Assembly: GCF_000003815.2 (NCBI RefSeq)
Contig: NC_049992.1
Location: forward strand, 4,212,998 to 4,276,997
Reading direction: 5' to 3'
DNA from: Branchiostoma floridae
Taxonomy: Eukaryota; Chordata; Leptocardii; Amphioxiformes; Branchiostomatidae
Length of the DNA: 64,000 nucleotides
Shown: piece by piece, positions 22,901 through 33,764 of the stretch
Layout: each line of letters opens with the position of its first letter
Position numbering within the stretch: position 1 is the stretch's first letter
Notes under the pieces: model-generated
Told to the model about the DNA's origin: nothing
The model's input: only the letters and a program-made list of their open reading frames with translations
The model's database searches: none
Translations under genes and position numbers: made by a program

Positions 22901-23040
22901 CGCGTGTGTGTCGGGGGGGGGGGGGTGGCGTTCTGTTGCCCACTTTGCAAAAACAACATGTGGTTGCATAAAAGAAATATTTAGACCTGTTGCAAACCTC
23001 GTTCCAAGGACGCTTTACCTCATTGCCCGTATCCGACAAG
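19960..23040. other. Core of the 7.3-kb foldback
   Basis: Between the satellite arms lies about 3 kb without a supported gene. It has two same-direction copies of a block with TTGAATGAAGC, then AGTTCGCACC, then CCAAGCAGAGGTTGG (about 20577-20760 and 21315-21480). An inverse copy lies at about 22500-22790, itself containing a hairpin at 22504-22620. A GC/GT/poly-G run lies at 22890-22926. The nested inverted blocks suggest another element sits in the core. Confidence 0.6.
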
Positions 23041-23044
23041 GATG

Positions 23045-24280
23045 GGTGGATTTGTTTTGGGTGACGTGAACCAAGTGTTTACATTTATATAGCCCGTGGA
23101 GCTGCTCAAACAGCTATCGGCTCCGTGGGTTTGTTGTTTACAGGATCCCTGTATGGGGCCCTAAACACCGATTTGTTGATGGGGACGTGAACCAAGGGTT
23201 TACATTCATATAGCCCGGGGAGCTGCTCAAACAGTTATCGGCTCCGGGGGTTTGTTGTTTACAGAATCCCTGTATGGAGCCCTAAACACCGATTTGTTGA
23301 TGGGGACGTGAACCAAGTGTTTACATTCATATAGCCCGGGGAGCTGCTCAAACAGCTATCGGCTCCGGGGGTTTGTTGTTTACAGGATCCCTGTATGGAG
23401 CCCTAAACACCGATTTGTTGATGGGGACGTGAACCAAGGGTTTACATTCATATAGCCCGTGGAGCTGCTCAAACAGCTATCGGCTCCGGGTGTTTGTTGT
23501 TTACAGAATCTCTGTATAGAGCCCTAAACACCGATTTGTTTTGGGTGACGTGAACCAAGTGTTTACATTCATATAGCCCGGGGAGCTGCTCAAACAGCTT
23601 TCGGCTCCTTGGGTTTGTTGGTTACAGAAACCCCGTATGGAGCCCTAAACACCAATTTGTTGATGGTGACCTGAACCAAGTGTTTACATTCATATAGCCC
23701 GTGGAGCTGCTCAAACAGCTTTCGGCTCCGTGTGTTTGTTGTTTACAATATCTCTGTATGGAGCCCTAAACACCGATTTGTTGATAGTGACGTGAACCAA
23801 GTGTTTACATTCATATAGCCCGTGGAGTTGCTCGATCAGTTATAGGCTCCGTGTGTTTGTTGTTTACAGTATCCCTGTATAGAGCCCTAAACACCGATTT
23901 GTTGATGGTGACGTGAACCAAGTGTTTACATTCATATAGCCCGTAGAGCTGCTCAAACAGCTTTCGGCTCCTTGTGTTTGTTGTTTACAGTATCTCTGTA
24001 TGGAGCCCTAAACACCGATTTGTTGATGGTGACGTGAACCAAGTGTTTACATTCATATAGCCCGTGGAGCTGCTCAAACATCTATCGGCTCCGTGTGTTT
24101 GTTGTTTACAGTAGCTCTGAATGGAGCCCTAAGACCGATTTGTTTTGGGTTTCGTGAACCAAGTGTTTACAGTCATAACCCGTAGAGCGCTACTCAAACA
24201 GCCCTCTGTTACTGTATAGAGCGCTAAGACCAATTTGTTTTGGGTGACGTGAATCAAAAAAACATTCATAGCCCGTGTAC
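23045..24280 (-). repeat. Right-arm satellite array, inverse orientation
   Basis: About ten copies of the same 121-bp unit as the left arm, reverse-complemented. The first units (about 23040-23640) differ from the others almost only by G in place of T within GTG words (for example GGGGACGTG for GGTGACGTG and CCCGGGGAG for CCCGTGGAG). Later units are normal. Confidence 0.95.
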
Positions 24281-24701
24281 CATGTTTTGCGTACAGCTGC
24301 TAGTTCAGTCCGGTTGTTTGTCCTCTACGAGAGAACCTCCTCCATGTCGTACTAAAAATTCCATGAAGGTGACGAGAACCAAGTGTTTGTATTCATAGCG
24401 CATAGAGCTCGCACGGTGGAGCTGGAGGGCTGAACGAGCAACCTCCATGGAGGTCAGCTCTGTAGAGCTCCTCCATGGAGGTTGCTCGTGCAGCCCCTTT
24501 TGGGATTGTTCTTAGCTACATTGGCTGTTACCACCTATAAAGCATAAAAGAAAAAAAAAATAGCAATGGTTCCTGAACAATTCTAGTATGATCCATACTT
24601 CCTAAATTCAGAGTGGTGCAGGTAAAGTTTGTCTGGTGCAGGTAATTTTTTATGTTACCTGCACCAGTGCAGGTATGCAGAAAAAAGTATTTCGAGCCCT
24701 G

Positions 24702-24744
24702 AATGTATGTCATTGTATGTATGTATGTATGTATGTATGTATGT
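24702..24744. repeat. (GTAT)n microsatellite
   Basis: A short tetranucleotide run directly at the right end of the 7.3-kb foldback, overlapping its flanking duplication. Confidence 0.9.
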
Positions 24745-25100
24745 GCTTGTACGTAGATTGCCGTACATTGTACTGATAAACTGCTATGGCTATTTCCGAA
24801 AATAATTTCATCAGGTTGGTAGAATATAGGAGAATTCTTTTTTCGTTTTTAAATGTACTCACTTTGTTATGTTTCGATGTCTCTCAGACACCTACCTCAG
24901 ACATCGAAACGTACCAAGACAAAGTGAGAATAAACTGGTTATGTAAAAAAATTTTCCTATATACTATGGCTAGTGCCATACTATATCTATCTGCTTCTTC
25001 AAATGCCATATCAAACAAGTGTGCACCAAGCAACTTTATTGAAGAAAAGAAATAACTATAAAACTAGAAAGGCCGACATTTGCTTAGGAGCAAATACAGC
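24745..25100. other. No gene seen; one imperfect palindrome
   Basis: At about 24855-24930 GTTTCGATGTCT faces AGACATCGAAAC, and CTCACTTTGT faces ACAAAGTGAG, which makes an imperfect hairpin. No gene is supported. Confidence 0.5.
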
Positions 25101-26150
25101 ATATTGCAATCCATCTTCATCCTTGAAAAAATCCCCAAATTCAACAATTTGAAGTAATGTTTGCTCAATGAGAAAATGAAGTTCTGTGGGCACTTGTCCT
25201 ACACACCTTCATGCCGAATTTTAGGTCATTTGGTTTCAATATAAGGGCATAGGAGCCAAAAATATACATTTTTTAGTTAAAAATGGCTAAAAATCCCAAA
25301 ATAACTCATTTTATAAGTGCTCTATGAAGAAATTGTTGATTGGGTCCTGTTGCCATATGTCCAATTTACGTTTCTACCAAATTTCAGGTGATTTGGTTTA
25401 CATACAAGGGCATAGAAGCCAAAAATATACATTTTTTAGTCAAAAATGACTGAAAACCCTAAGATAACTAATTTTTGAAGTCATCTATGAAGAAAGTGTC
25501 AATGGGGTCCTGTGAGCATATGTTCAATGCACCTCTGTACCAAATTTCAGGTCATTAGGATTTCATACAAGGGTATAGGAGCCAAAAATATACATTTTTT
25601 GTCAAAAATGGCCAAAAACCCTAAAATAACTCATTTTTGGAGTAAACAATGAATTAAGCGTTGATGGGGTTCTGTGGTCATATGTCAAACGCACCTATGT
25701 ACCAAGTTTCAGGTCATTTGGTTTTAATACAAGGGCATAGGAGCCATAAATATACATTTTTAGTCAAAAATGGCCAAAAACCCTAAAATAACTCATTTTT
25801 GAAGTGATCTATGAAGAAGGTGTTAATGGTTTTCTGTGCTCATATGTCCAATGCACCTCTGTACCAAATTTCAGGTCGTTAGCTTGTAATACCAGGGCAC
25901 AGGGGCCCAAAATATACATATTTTGTCTAAAAATGACCAAAAACCCTAAATATCATAAATTCTAAGGCCTCTATCAAGAAAGTGAAAAAAAAAGTCTGGG
26001 GGTATTTGCCACCTCTATGCCCATGCCAAATTTCAGGTCATTTGGTCGAAAAATAAAAAAGTTATTCCAATTTGAAGATTTGACAGGAGGAGAAGAAACA
26101 AAGGAAAAACAATATATTGCAATCCCATACTATGTATGGATTGCAATATA
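25101..26150. mobile_element. About 1-kb element of tandem 175-180-bp units with inverted ends
   Basis: The left end ATATTGCAATCCAT and right end ATGGATTGCAATAT are inverse copies. Inside are about five tandem units carrying CCAAATTTCAGGTCATT, CAAGGGCATAGGAGCC, AAAAATATACATTTTT and AACCCTAAAATAACTCATTT. No coding capacity is visible. The structure fits a non-autonomous repeat-carrying element. Confidence 0.7.
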
Positions 26151-26815
26151 AAAATATGACAACAATAAAACCTAAAACAACACTTCTACAATGTGAATTT
26201 TCAAGACAAATTCTGAAATAACACTTCTACAATGTGAATTTTCAAGACAAATTCAGGCCTCAAAAAACAGCTTCTGATACCCCTAAAAAATAAAACTTAG
26301 TTCTGATGATTACGGTACTGCAAGTAGTTAGCAATGACGAAACGAGGCTTTTTCATAAATACAAGCTCTCTTCAGTTCTATTGTTACCAAGGTTTTTTTA
26401 CAGCTAAACTACAAGCCTGAAATACAGAACAGGACTTCTGTAACTTAAACTGTTATTCCACACTTAATGGACAACTTGGCATTTTAGAAAAGGGCAAGCA
26501 AAACTCTATAAAGAAGGAAACATGCTCTGTTATACCTTTCTAACTTATCTAAGGTTGCGAACTTCAGATAACAAATCAAGAAGAAAATAAAAGTAATATC
26601 TTTCTTAGCAAGATCATTACAACAATAGTTGAAGACGAATGCATAAGGACTTACAATCAAAACGCTGACTGTACTACTACACCAAACCAAACCGAACTAC
26701 TAAACGAAATGTGAAAATAAATGTTAAATTGACAAATCAGCCATGTTGGTAGGCAATCTTCAAAATTTTCCTTGTGACCGACATCTCTATTTCATATTCC
26801 TGGCCCAGGGCTTTC
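26151..26815. other. No gene seen; likely 3' UTR of the zinc-finger gene in part
   Basis: AT-rich sequence. AACACTTCTACAATGTGAAT and the bases after it are duplicated in tandem at about 26178-26255. The stretch next to 26815 should be the 3' UTR of the minus-strand zinc-finger gene. Confidence 0.5.
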
Positions 26816-28318
26816 TTATTTGTGAGCTTGCATGTGCTTTGCATGCAATTTACTTTTGATATGAGTCTTTAGATTACTCAGCTGACTAAACTGCTTGCTG
26901 CACTGCTCACACTTGTAGGGTTTCTCTCCTGTGTGAGTTCGCATGTGTCCCTTTAGATGGGCCAGCTGACTAAACTGCTTGCTACACTCCTCACACTTGT
27001 AAGGTTTCTCCCCTGTGTGGCTTTTGATATGAGTCTTTAGATTACTCAGCTGACTAAACTGCTTGCTGCACTCCTCACACTTGTAGGGTTTCTCCCCTGT
27101 GTGAGTCCGCATGTGTTCCTTTACATAGCTTAGCTGACTGAATTGTTTGCTGCATTCCTCACACTTGTAGGGTTTCTCCCCTGTGTGTGCATACAAGTGT
27201 TTCTTCAGTTCTTCTGGCCTGCTAAAAAGCTTGCTACACTCCTCACACTTGTAAGGTTTCTCTCCTGTGTGAGTTCGCATGTGTCTTTTCAGATGACCAA
27301 GCTCACTGAACTGCCTGTTGCACTCCTCACACATGTAGGGTTTCTCCCCTGTGTGAGTCCGCATATGTTTTTGCAGGCTTCCTAGATGACTGAACTGTTT
27401 GCTGCACTCCTCACAATTGTAGGGTTTCTCCCCTGTGTGAGTCCTTATGTGAGTCTTTAGGCTAACCAGATCACTGAACTGTCTGCTGCACTTCGCACAT
27501 CTGTAGGGTTTTTCCCCTGTGTGAGTATGCATGTGAGTTTTCAGATTACCCAGCTGACTGAACTGTTTGCTGCACTCCTCACACTTGTAGGGTTTCTCCC
27601 CTGTGTGAGTTTGCATGTGTTTCTTCAGATTACTAAGCTGACTGAACTGCCTGCTGCACTCCTCACACATGTATGGTTTCTCACCTGTGTGAGTCCGCAT
27701 ATGATTTTGCAGGCTTCCCAGATGACTGAACTGCTTGCTGCACTCCTCACATTTGTAGGGTTTCTCCCCTGTGTGAGTCTTCATGTGTCCCCGAAGACAA
27801 TCAAGCCGACTGAACTGCCTGCTACACTCCTCACACCTGTAGGGTTTTTCCCCTGTGTGAGTCCGCATGTGAGCCTTCAGATGACCCAGTCGCCTGAACT
27901 GCCTGCTGCACTCCTCACACTTGTAGGGTGTTTCCCCTGTGTGAGTCCGCATGTGTTTCTTAAGATTACCTAGCTCACTGAACTTCCTACTGCACTCCTC
28001 ACACGTGTAGGGCTTCTCCCCTGTGTGAGTCTGTATGTGTTTCTTTAGATAACTCAGTCGACTGAACTGTCTGCTGCACTCCTCACATCTAAAGAGCTTC
28101 TCTCCAGTGTGAGTGTTTATGTGTTGCTTTAGATGACTCAGCCGGCTAAACTGCCTGCTGCACTCCTCACACTTGTAGCACTTCCCCCCTCTGCTAGTGG
28201 AAGGCTGCATGCGCACAGAATCATCCTTTTTTGCATTTAACCTGACGTCACCTGAAATCTGCACGTTGCTTTTTGATGTCATCCTCCTTGCCTCTGTAGG
28301 GACAAGATGAACTGTCAT
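26816..28318 (-). CDS. C2H2 zinc-finger protein, 16 fingers
   Basis: An uninterrupted frame of 500 codons. After a basic, Ser-rich 47-residue lead come sixteen tandem C2H2 fingers, one per 28 residues, joined by TGEKPY/TGEKLF linkers. The usual form is [19 protein letters not shown]. The helix-contact residues vary between fingers (SQLSNLK, SHLGSLQ, SRLDCLR, SRPEELK). I infer a sequence-specific DNA-binding nuclear protein. The last finger ends HIKSKLH, with five residues between histidines, and is followed by AKHMQAHK. No KRAB, SCAN or BTB domain is visible. The start is uncertain: CTTGTCCCTACAG|AGG inside the first 12 codons looks like a splice acceptor, so the true start may be the Met at codon 13 (28282) after an upstream exon. 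The family is large and lineage-specific in amphioxus, so I give no ortholog name. Confidence 0.92.
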   Translation of the reverse strand: MTVHLVPTEARRMTSKSNVQISGDVRLNAKKDDSVRMQPSTSRGGKCYKCEECSRQFSRLSHLKQHINTHTGEKLFRCEECSRQFSRLSYLKKHIQTHTGEKPYTCEECSRKFSELGNLKKHMRTHTGETPYKCEECSRQFRRLGHLKAHMRTHTGEKPYRCEECSRQFSRLDCLRGHMKTHTGEKPYKCEECSKQFSHLGSLQNHMRTHTGEKPYMCEECSRQFSQLSNLKKHMQTHTGEKPYKCEECSKQFSQLGNLKTHMHTHTGEKPYRCAKCSRQFSDLVSLKTHIRTHTGEKPYNCEECSKQFSHLGSLQKHMRTHTGEKPYMCEECNRQFSELGHLKRHMRTHTGEKPYKCEECSKLFSRPEELKKHLYAHTGEKPYKCEECSKQFSQLSYVKEHMRTHTGEKPYKCEECSKQFSQLSNLKTHIKSHTGEKPYKCEECSKQFSQLAHLKGHMRTHTGEKPYKCEQCSKQFSQLSNLKTHIKSKLHAKHMQAHK

Positions 28319-29075
28319 CAGGCAAGACCGTAGATTTTTAAGTATATCAACTTGTACATAAGTGTTCTAACCAAACGGTTTCCAGGGCCTATACAGCCTG
28401 ACTCCTTGGCTCTAGGACCAACATCCCCCAATGAAATTCTACAGCAGCACCCCCCTCCCTCAAGTTATAGGCTCGTTCTCATTTAGATGTAAAAAATGCT
28501 GTCGCCTGCCTTTGCAACTAATATGCAGCAATATAAGATATTTCAGACAAAATCACTGGTTCCTTCGTTTTTCCACAATTCCTGTAATGTTTTACAGAAG
28601 ATACACCACAACATTTATATTGGTTGATGGCTTGGAAGATTAAATTCACTAAGACTAAGTTAAATTCACCTGTCCTGTCTTTTGCACACAAAAAATCAGT
28701 TTGTTTTCATTTCCCCTAGTGTTTTTCCTTTATTTTCCCATGTCTATTTGTACTGGTCACCTGTATTGTAATTTACCCATGCGTAGTCTGCCAATAATCT
28801 CAAAAATTGAGGCTAGGCAGTACGAAAGAAGAAGAAGATGATTATCATGGCCACGGGTGGGATTTCACCCCCTAAAAGTTGGCTGTTGCGGCGGCAGTCT
28901 GTCGCATGAGAAGACACGAAGAATTCAAAACCTTAGTAATTCGGAGAATTCAAATTCACCCATTTCAAAGATTGCGTCAAATTTAAACAAAAAAAAAAAC
29001 TTTTTTTGTTTTTCAGTTATTTTGTAGGCTATATCCTCGACTTCAACATATTAGTTTGTCGCACTTCAGACGTGC
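28319..29075. other. No gene seen
   Basis: Upstream of the zinc-finger frame; some of it may be an intron of that gene. There is a CCCCTAAAAGTTGGCTGTTG stretch at about 28870, and A-rich and T-rich runs at about 28985-29010. No coding sequence is supported. Confidence 0.4.
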
Positions 29076-30070
29076 ACCCCTTAACTATAGGAATGCCCAT
29101 AGGCCGAAAGCTGTACTCTGCTACTAAGGTTTTCCATACGAATCAGGAGAAATAAAAATAGGCTGCCTACACCTTACGCAAAAGAGCGTGCAGACCCTCC
29201 TAGTAGTACTACTGAACCTCCCCGCAGAGTTAGTTCAAGCACGCCATAATTAAAACCAGATATCAGAACGACAGGAAGCTCCGGTCTGGGGGCGGACGGG
29301 GGAAGTTGAGGTACCCCTTACAGATATAAACCGCGCCATTCTTACAAATATGAAATATTTCTATGCCACCGAACAATGTAAAATTCACCCTGAAAGAAAA
29401 AGTACTTGAGATAAGACCTGTATTTTCACTTGCGTTTGAATGAATAACCTCAGAATTCTTATCAAAGGGTCTTCCGTAACCCCCTCACAGGCCCCCGCTG
29501 TTTACGTTTCTTTCTGCATTTCCTCTTCTCAACAGAATCATTCTCTTAAAAAAATTGGAACATTTCAAACATTTGTATAATTCTTTCCTTATACAATTTG
29601 GTCTATCTTCTAACGGACACTCTTTCAACCTCCTTGCGGACACAGACGACAAACCATGTGGTTAATACCTTCGCTCCCGGCCCCTCCTTATATGAAGTTT
29701 CAAGGCGCTCACGAAACGCTTCACGTACTTTCATGACTTCGAGTCTTTCGAGCTTTCTGACAAATCTACAGAGCTTCTAGAATCAAAATACAAGAGGTCG
29801 TCTTACCTGAACAAACTTGAACACCAGCAGACTTGCACAACAACGTCCGTCTGCGCCGTAAACCGCTAAAGTTGATGAACTCTTTGAGACGAATTAAAGA
29901 ATCTTCCACACCACGCCGTTTTCCGGAAAACAGGTAGCATCACATGACCCAGAAGTATACCGTGGTATTGGGTCAACCATTATCTCCTGGTTATTCAGTA
30001 GTTGTCGCCATAGCGCTCAAGGTAGCAGAACACAGTTTTCGGCCTATGGGGATTTCTATATAGTTAAGGG
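29076..30070. mobile_element. Possible 1-kb element with imperfect inverted ends
   Basis: The left arm at 29076-29133 (CCTTAACTATAG, CCCATAGGCCGAAAGCTGT, CTGCTAC) mirrors the right arm at 30022-30070 (GTAGCAGA, TTTTCGGCCTATGGGG, CTATATAGTTAAGGG). The interior has no coding sequence. The inverted match is clear, but the outer boundaries are not. Confidence 0.5.
29809..29905 (-). other. Candidate 5' UTR exon of the zinc-finger gene
   Basis: On the minus strand GTGTTCAAGTTTGTTCAG is followed by a consensus donor, GTAAGACG. It lies about 1.5 kb upstream of the putative acceptor at the start of the zinc-finger frame. The exon is inferred from the donor alone. Confidence 0.25.
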
Positions 30071-30262
30071 CCTCAATGTGACTGGCTTCGACGCATTAAA
30101 ATATAGTAGGGTGCACTTTTGGAATACCAAAATCGGATATGTTAAAAAATAAATTAAAAAACAAAACAATCCTGTCGGCGTATCGTCTTCTCACGCCCTC
30201 TTTGAAATGCCCCTCTGCGGAGGTCACAGAACTGCAGCCGGCTCACGCTAGGAAGGCAGTTG

Positions 30263-31885
30263 CGTAAAGGGGCGCATTTATACACGAAAAGTGTATTCAC
30301 AGAAGAAGACACTACAGACATGCCATCCCTCGGGCATCCCTGCACCCCTCCTATGGAACAAATAGAAGTTTCTACTTATGGTGTTGAAAAAATGTTGCAA
30401 GGCCTCAATCCCTGAGCATCCGGGCCAGACCAAATACCTCCTTGGTTCCTCAAAATGACAGCCAGTGAAATCGCACCTGTTTTAACCAACATTTTCCAAC
30501 AATCGCTTGACACAGGAGAAATCCCCAAAGACTGGAGAGATGCAAATATATGCGCCATTTTCAAAAAGGGAGATAGAGCGATCCCTAGTAACTACAGACC
30601 TGTTTCACTCACCAGTATTTCCTGTAAACTACTGGAACACATTATCCACAGCCATATCATGAAACACTTAGAAGGCCACAATATACTAACGGGCAACCAG
30701 CATGGTTTCAGAGCAAAGCGATCCACAGAAACACAGCTTATTTTAACAGTTCACGACATAGCTGGGGCACTGAACAATAAAAGACAGGTGGATCTAGCAA
30801 TACTCGATTTCACTAAAGTCCCACATAGCAGACTCATATCAAAACTGGAGTTCTATGGAATTCAAGGTACTACACTTAACTGGCTGAAGGCTTTCCTGAC
30901 GAATAGAGAGCAAACGGTAGTGGTGGAAGGGAAGGCCTCAGCTCCAGTTAAAGTAGCGTCGGGAGTTCCACAAGGGACTGTGTTGGGACCATTGCTCTTC
31001 CTCTTGTACATAAACGACTTGCCAGACCAGCTCGATTCAAATGTGAGGTTATTCGCCGATGATTGTCTGTTATATATGGAGGTATCCACACAAAATGATT
31101 CACAAGTTCTTCAGAAAGATCTGAACACCCTGGAAGAATGGCAAAGGAAATGGCTCATGCAGTTCAATCCTGATAAGTGCTATATCATGCACATAACGAA
31201 CAAACGAACACCAAAAGTGTCCCCATACCAGTTTTGTGGTCAGACATTAGAAACCACAAAAACCCACCCATACCTGGGTGTTACATTAACAACTGGGCTG
31301 AAGTGGGGTGTCCATGTTAACAAAATAACAACCAAGGCTAAACAGACATTGGGAGTAATCAAACGCAACTTGTGGGCATGCCCAACCAGTGTAAAATCAC
31401 TTGCATACACGTCACTAGTAAGACCTAACCTTGAGTATGCCGCTACAGTATGGGACCCGTATACAAAGAAAGACAAAGATAAACTTGAAAGGGTACAGAA
31501 CCAAGCTGCCCGATTCTGCACAAACAACTATAACAGGGATTCTAGTGTTACCAAAATGAAAACAGATTTGCAGTGGATGTCACTTGAAGATAGAAGGAAA
31601 ATGTCCAGACTTTCCATGATGTACAAAATGGCCAATAAACTGGTGGACGTACCAACTGATAAGTATCTAATACCAGCTCAAAAAAGGACAAGAAACAGTC
31701 ATGCATTCAAATACCAGAGTTACCAACCTAGGATTGATGTGTTCAAAAATTCGTACTTTCCCAGAACTATCGTAGAGTGGAATTTGTTATCACCAAGTAC
31801 AGTAGGGGCATCTTCTCTGGGTAGTTTTAAAGAACGCTTGCAGATAGATTTGCAAAAGGTAGGTGTAATGAGTCGTTCGGTGTAA
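30263..31885 (+). pseudogene. 5'-truncated CR1/Jockey-type LINE reverse transcriptase
   Basis: The frame is open from about 30263 except for an in-frame TGA at 30413-30415 in the conserved LNP.ASGPD segment, and then open to the stop at 31885. Reverse transcriptase landmarks are NYRPVSLTS, HGFRAKRST, SGVPQGTVLGPLLFLLYIND and the catalytic FADD. Motif A reads LDFTKVPHSRL where relatives read LDF.KAFDKVPHSRL, so four residues are lost. The C-terminal YTSLVRPNLEYAATVWDP and FFPRT-like (YFPRTIVEWN) segments are present. No endonuclease domain remains. A short 3' region ends in GATACAGATACAG at about 31970. It is dead on three counts: truncation, stop codon and motif A deletion. Confidence 0.9.
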
Positions 31886-32112
31886 TATAACCAGCTGCTG
31901 CCGCGCCGCGTGCCTGCGAAGCTGGTGTGTTACGCCGAACGGCGGTTATACCGGCTATATAGATACAGATACAGAAAAAGAAAACTTTCACAATCCAAAC
32001 CATGCAGTCTCAGAGTCGACACCTTACGTGACCACGTAGCACAGGTTATATCTGGCTGCCCCTCAAATAAGGCTTTTTACCTCTCCTTCAACAAGTTTAT
32101 CCGTACTATTTC

Positions 32113-32440
32113 ATGTACCCGCGTCATAGAACCCGAGGTTCGCCCATTAATACTGTGTTCTGCTACCTCAACTTGGATTTATGTAAAGGCACAGACATGC
32201 TCACAAGCCTAAAATGGCTACTCCTCGCTAACAGAAGGAGAGATGCACTTCTAATCACTTTCTACAAAATTGTGAATGGTATCATAAACATATCTCCAAC
32301 CCAGTACCTTAATACAGCCCAACACAGAACCAGAGGAAGCCACGTGTTTACATATCAGTTAATTACAACCAAAAGGGATTTTCCGTTTTCCCGACAGTCG
32401 AGGCCTTTAAGGTCAGTTTGGCTTGCTTGCCCTAATCCGC
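32113..32440 (+). pseudogene. LINE reverse-transcriptase C-terminal fragment
   Basis: The frame reads SLKWLLLANRRRDALLITFY, then KIVNGIINISPTQYLNTAQH and RTRGSHVFTYQL. This is the texture of the C-terminal region of CR1-like LINE polyproteins (compare RTRNSHAFKYQ in the element just upstream). It is a fragment of a second, different element. Confidence 0.75.
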
Positions 32441-33168
32441 ACGACAGCCGCCACCCCCACCCCCCTCAACGATGCCCCAGTGGGTAGTTTAGAGGGTAAC
32501 GAAGAAGAAGAAGACATGGCATTTCTTTCTTCGAGACTGACACTGTTCATATCTTTATTCTCTTGTGTTGTCCCTTTTGGTGATGATCAACGTTCTTAAA
32601 ATTGTGGGCCTCCTTTGGAAACCAGACCTGTACCTGTCACTGAAGAAAAACGGCAGACTGTTGACCTGACACAGAAGTTTTCTCCAAGAAGAGGTTCGGC
32701 GCTGTTTTAGACGTGATTTTAGGCGTTTTTAACGGGCTTCTATTTTATATCATTTTCTTCGTGGGATGGCCAAACTGGGTGTCGTTTCCCAACAAAAACG
32801 CCCCAAACACATCAAAACACAGCGGAAGCCAAACCTCTGCTTGGAGAGTACCTTAGCATGTGGTTATAACACTGGCCAAACCTGTCACGGTACGAATAAG
32901 CTACCTCACAATTTCAGTGACTTTAGGGTTATGCCAGGTAGTCGAACCTCAGACATCTATATGTATATGTCCTGTGCAGCATTCTCTATAACATTCAGTT
33001 ACAACAATTTTCTTCAACCAATGACTGTTGTGGTACAGTACTTTTACAAAACAGTCATTGATTGAAGACAATTGTTTAACTGTATGCATACGTGACTGAT
33101 GAACTCCTCAGCGACCTCTATAAGATGTTTTCACAGCTGTATAACAATTGCATATATACATTTTCAAG

Positions 33169-33221
<53 letters not shown>

Positions 33222-33557
33222 AAGAATGGTTAAGACTTCCATACAGTACCTCATACGGACTTAACCTTGACTTGAACTTAACCTCTATGTGTCACAGCAG
33301 GGATCGTTCACTGCGTCACTGTTTTGTTATATTCTCCGATCTTTTATTATTTAGATATTGCGTAATACGTAAAAGTGACTTAGAAGATGACAAAATAGAA
33401 AAAAAAATCGTTCTTTATCCCTGAACTTGTTGAGTATCTTTCGAATCCCGCATTGACGCAAGTGCAGTAAGAGTTCACCTTAAGGGAGATGTGTGTTTTG
33501 GTTCTAATATTCCCAAACAATGCTTCTCTCTCTTTATTGTATGAATATATGGAATAG
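32441..33557. other. No gene seen; upstream of gene B
   Basis: No YEDVDP-type exon could be found here, although gene B should need a tail exon upstream of 33558. The stretch holds an (AT)n run and otherwise ordinary AT-rich sequence. Confidence 0.5.
33172..33219. repeat. (AT)n microsatellite
   Basis: About 24 uninterrupted AT dinucleotides, 340 bp upstream of the first recognised exon of gene B. Confidence 0.97.
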
Positions 33558-33764
33558 GGTCCGACGGTGAAAGGGTGAAAGTTAATCCTAACTTGAAACG
33601 TCCTTTACCCGATGTACCTCCTTCCCGGAAACTCGACATGGGAGACCACACTGTGGTGTATCCAGAACAGACGGACGAATCTTTCTCAGATCCGTACTAC
33701 AAACCGGGGGACACTGACAGGGATGAAGAGCAACACAAAGCGAAGAAAAGCTTCTGTCCCAAAG
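33558..33764 (+). CDS. Gene B cytoplasmic tail exon (membrane-proximal part)
   Basis: A 207-nt phase 1-1 exon: acceptor GGAATAG|GG, donor AAAG|GTATAC. It encodes [20 protein letters not shown], then [20 protein letters not shown] and a basic end. This is the membrane-proximal part of the tails at 14191, 46000 and 57954. No YEDVDP module lies in this exon, but VVYPEQ and DPYYKP supply other tyrosines. Confidence 0.8.

Larger units (their letters stand above)
17440..24701. mobile_element. 7.3-kb foldback element with satellite-filled inverted arms
   Basis: The ends are inverse copies: CAGGGCTCGAAATA near 17441 and TATTTCGAGCCCTG ending at 24701. AATGTATGT is present on both flanks (17431-17439 and 24702-24710). 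Inside the ends, inverted arms carry several GCAGGTA words, then a CTCCATGGAGG hairpin block (17595-17670 and 24430-24500), then 121-bp satellite arrays. The core (about 19960-23040) has its own inverted repeats. CAGGG ends resemble hAT transposons, but the duplication length is not cleanly 8 bp. No transposase is recognisable. It is probably a non-autonomous element. The left arm is interrupted by 328 N. Confidence 0.8.

Noticed and set aside
27521-27973. 150-codon plus-strand frame
   Set aside because: It lies antisense to the zinc-finger repeats and exists only because of the 84-bp repeat period.
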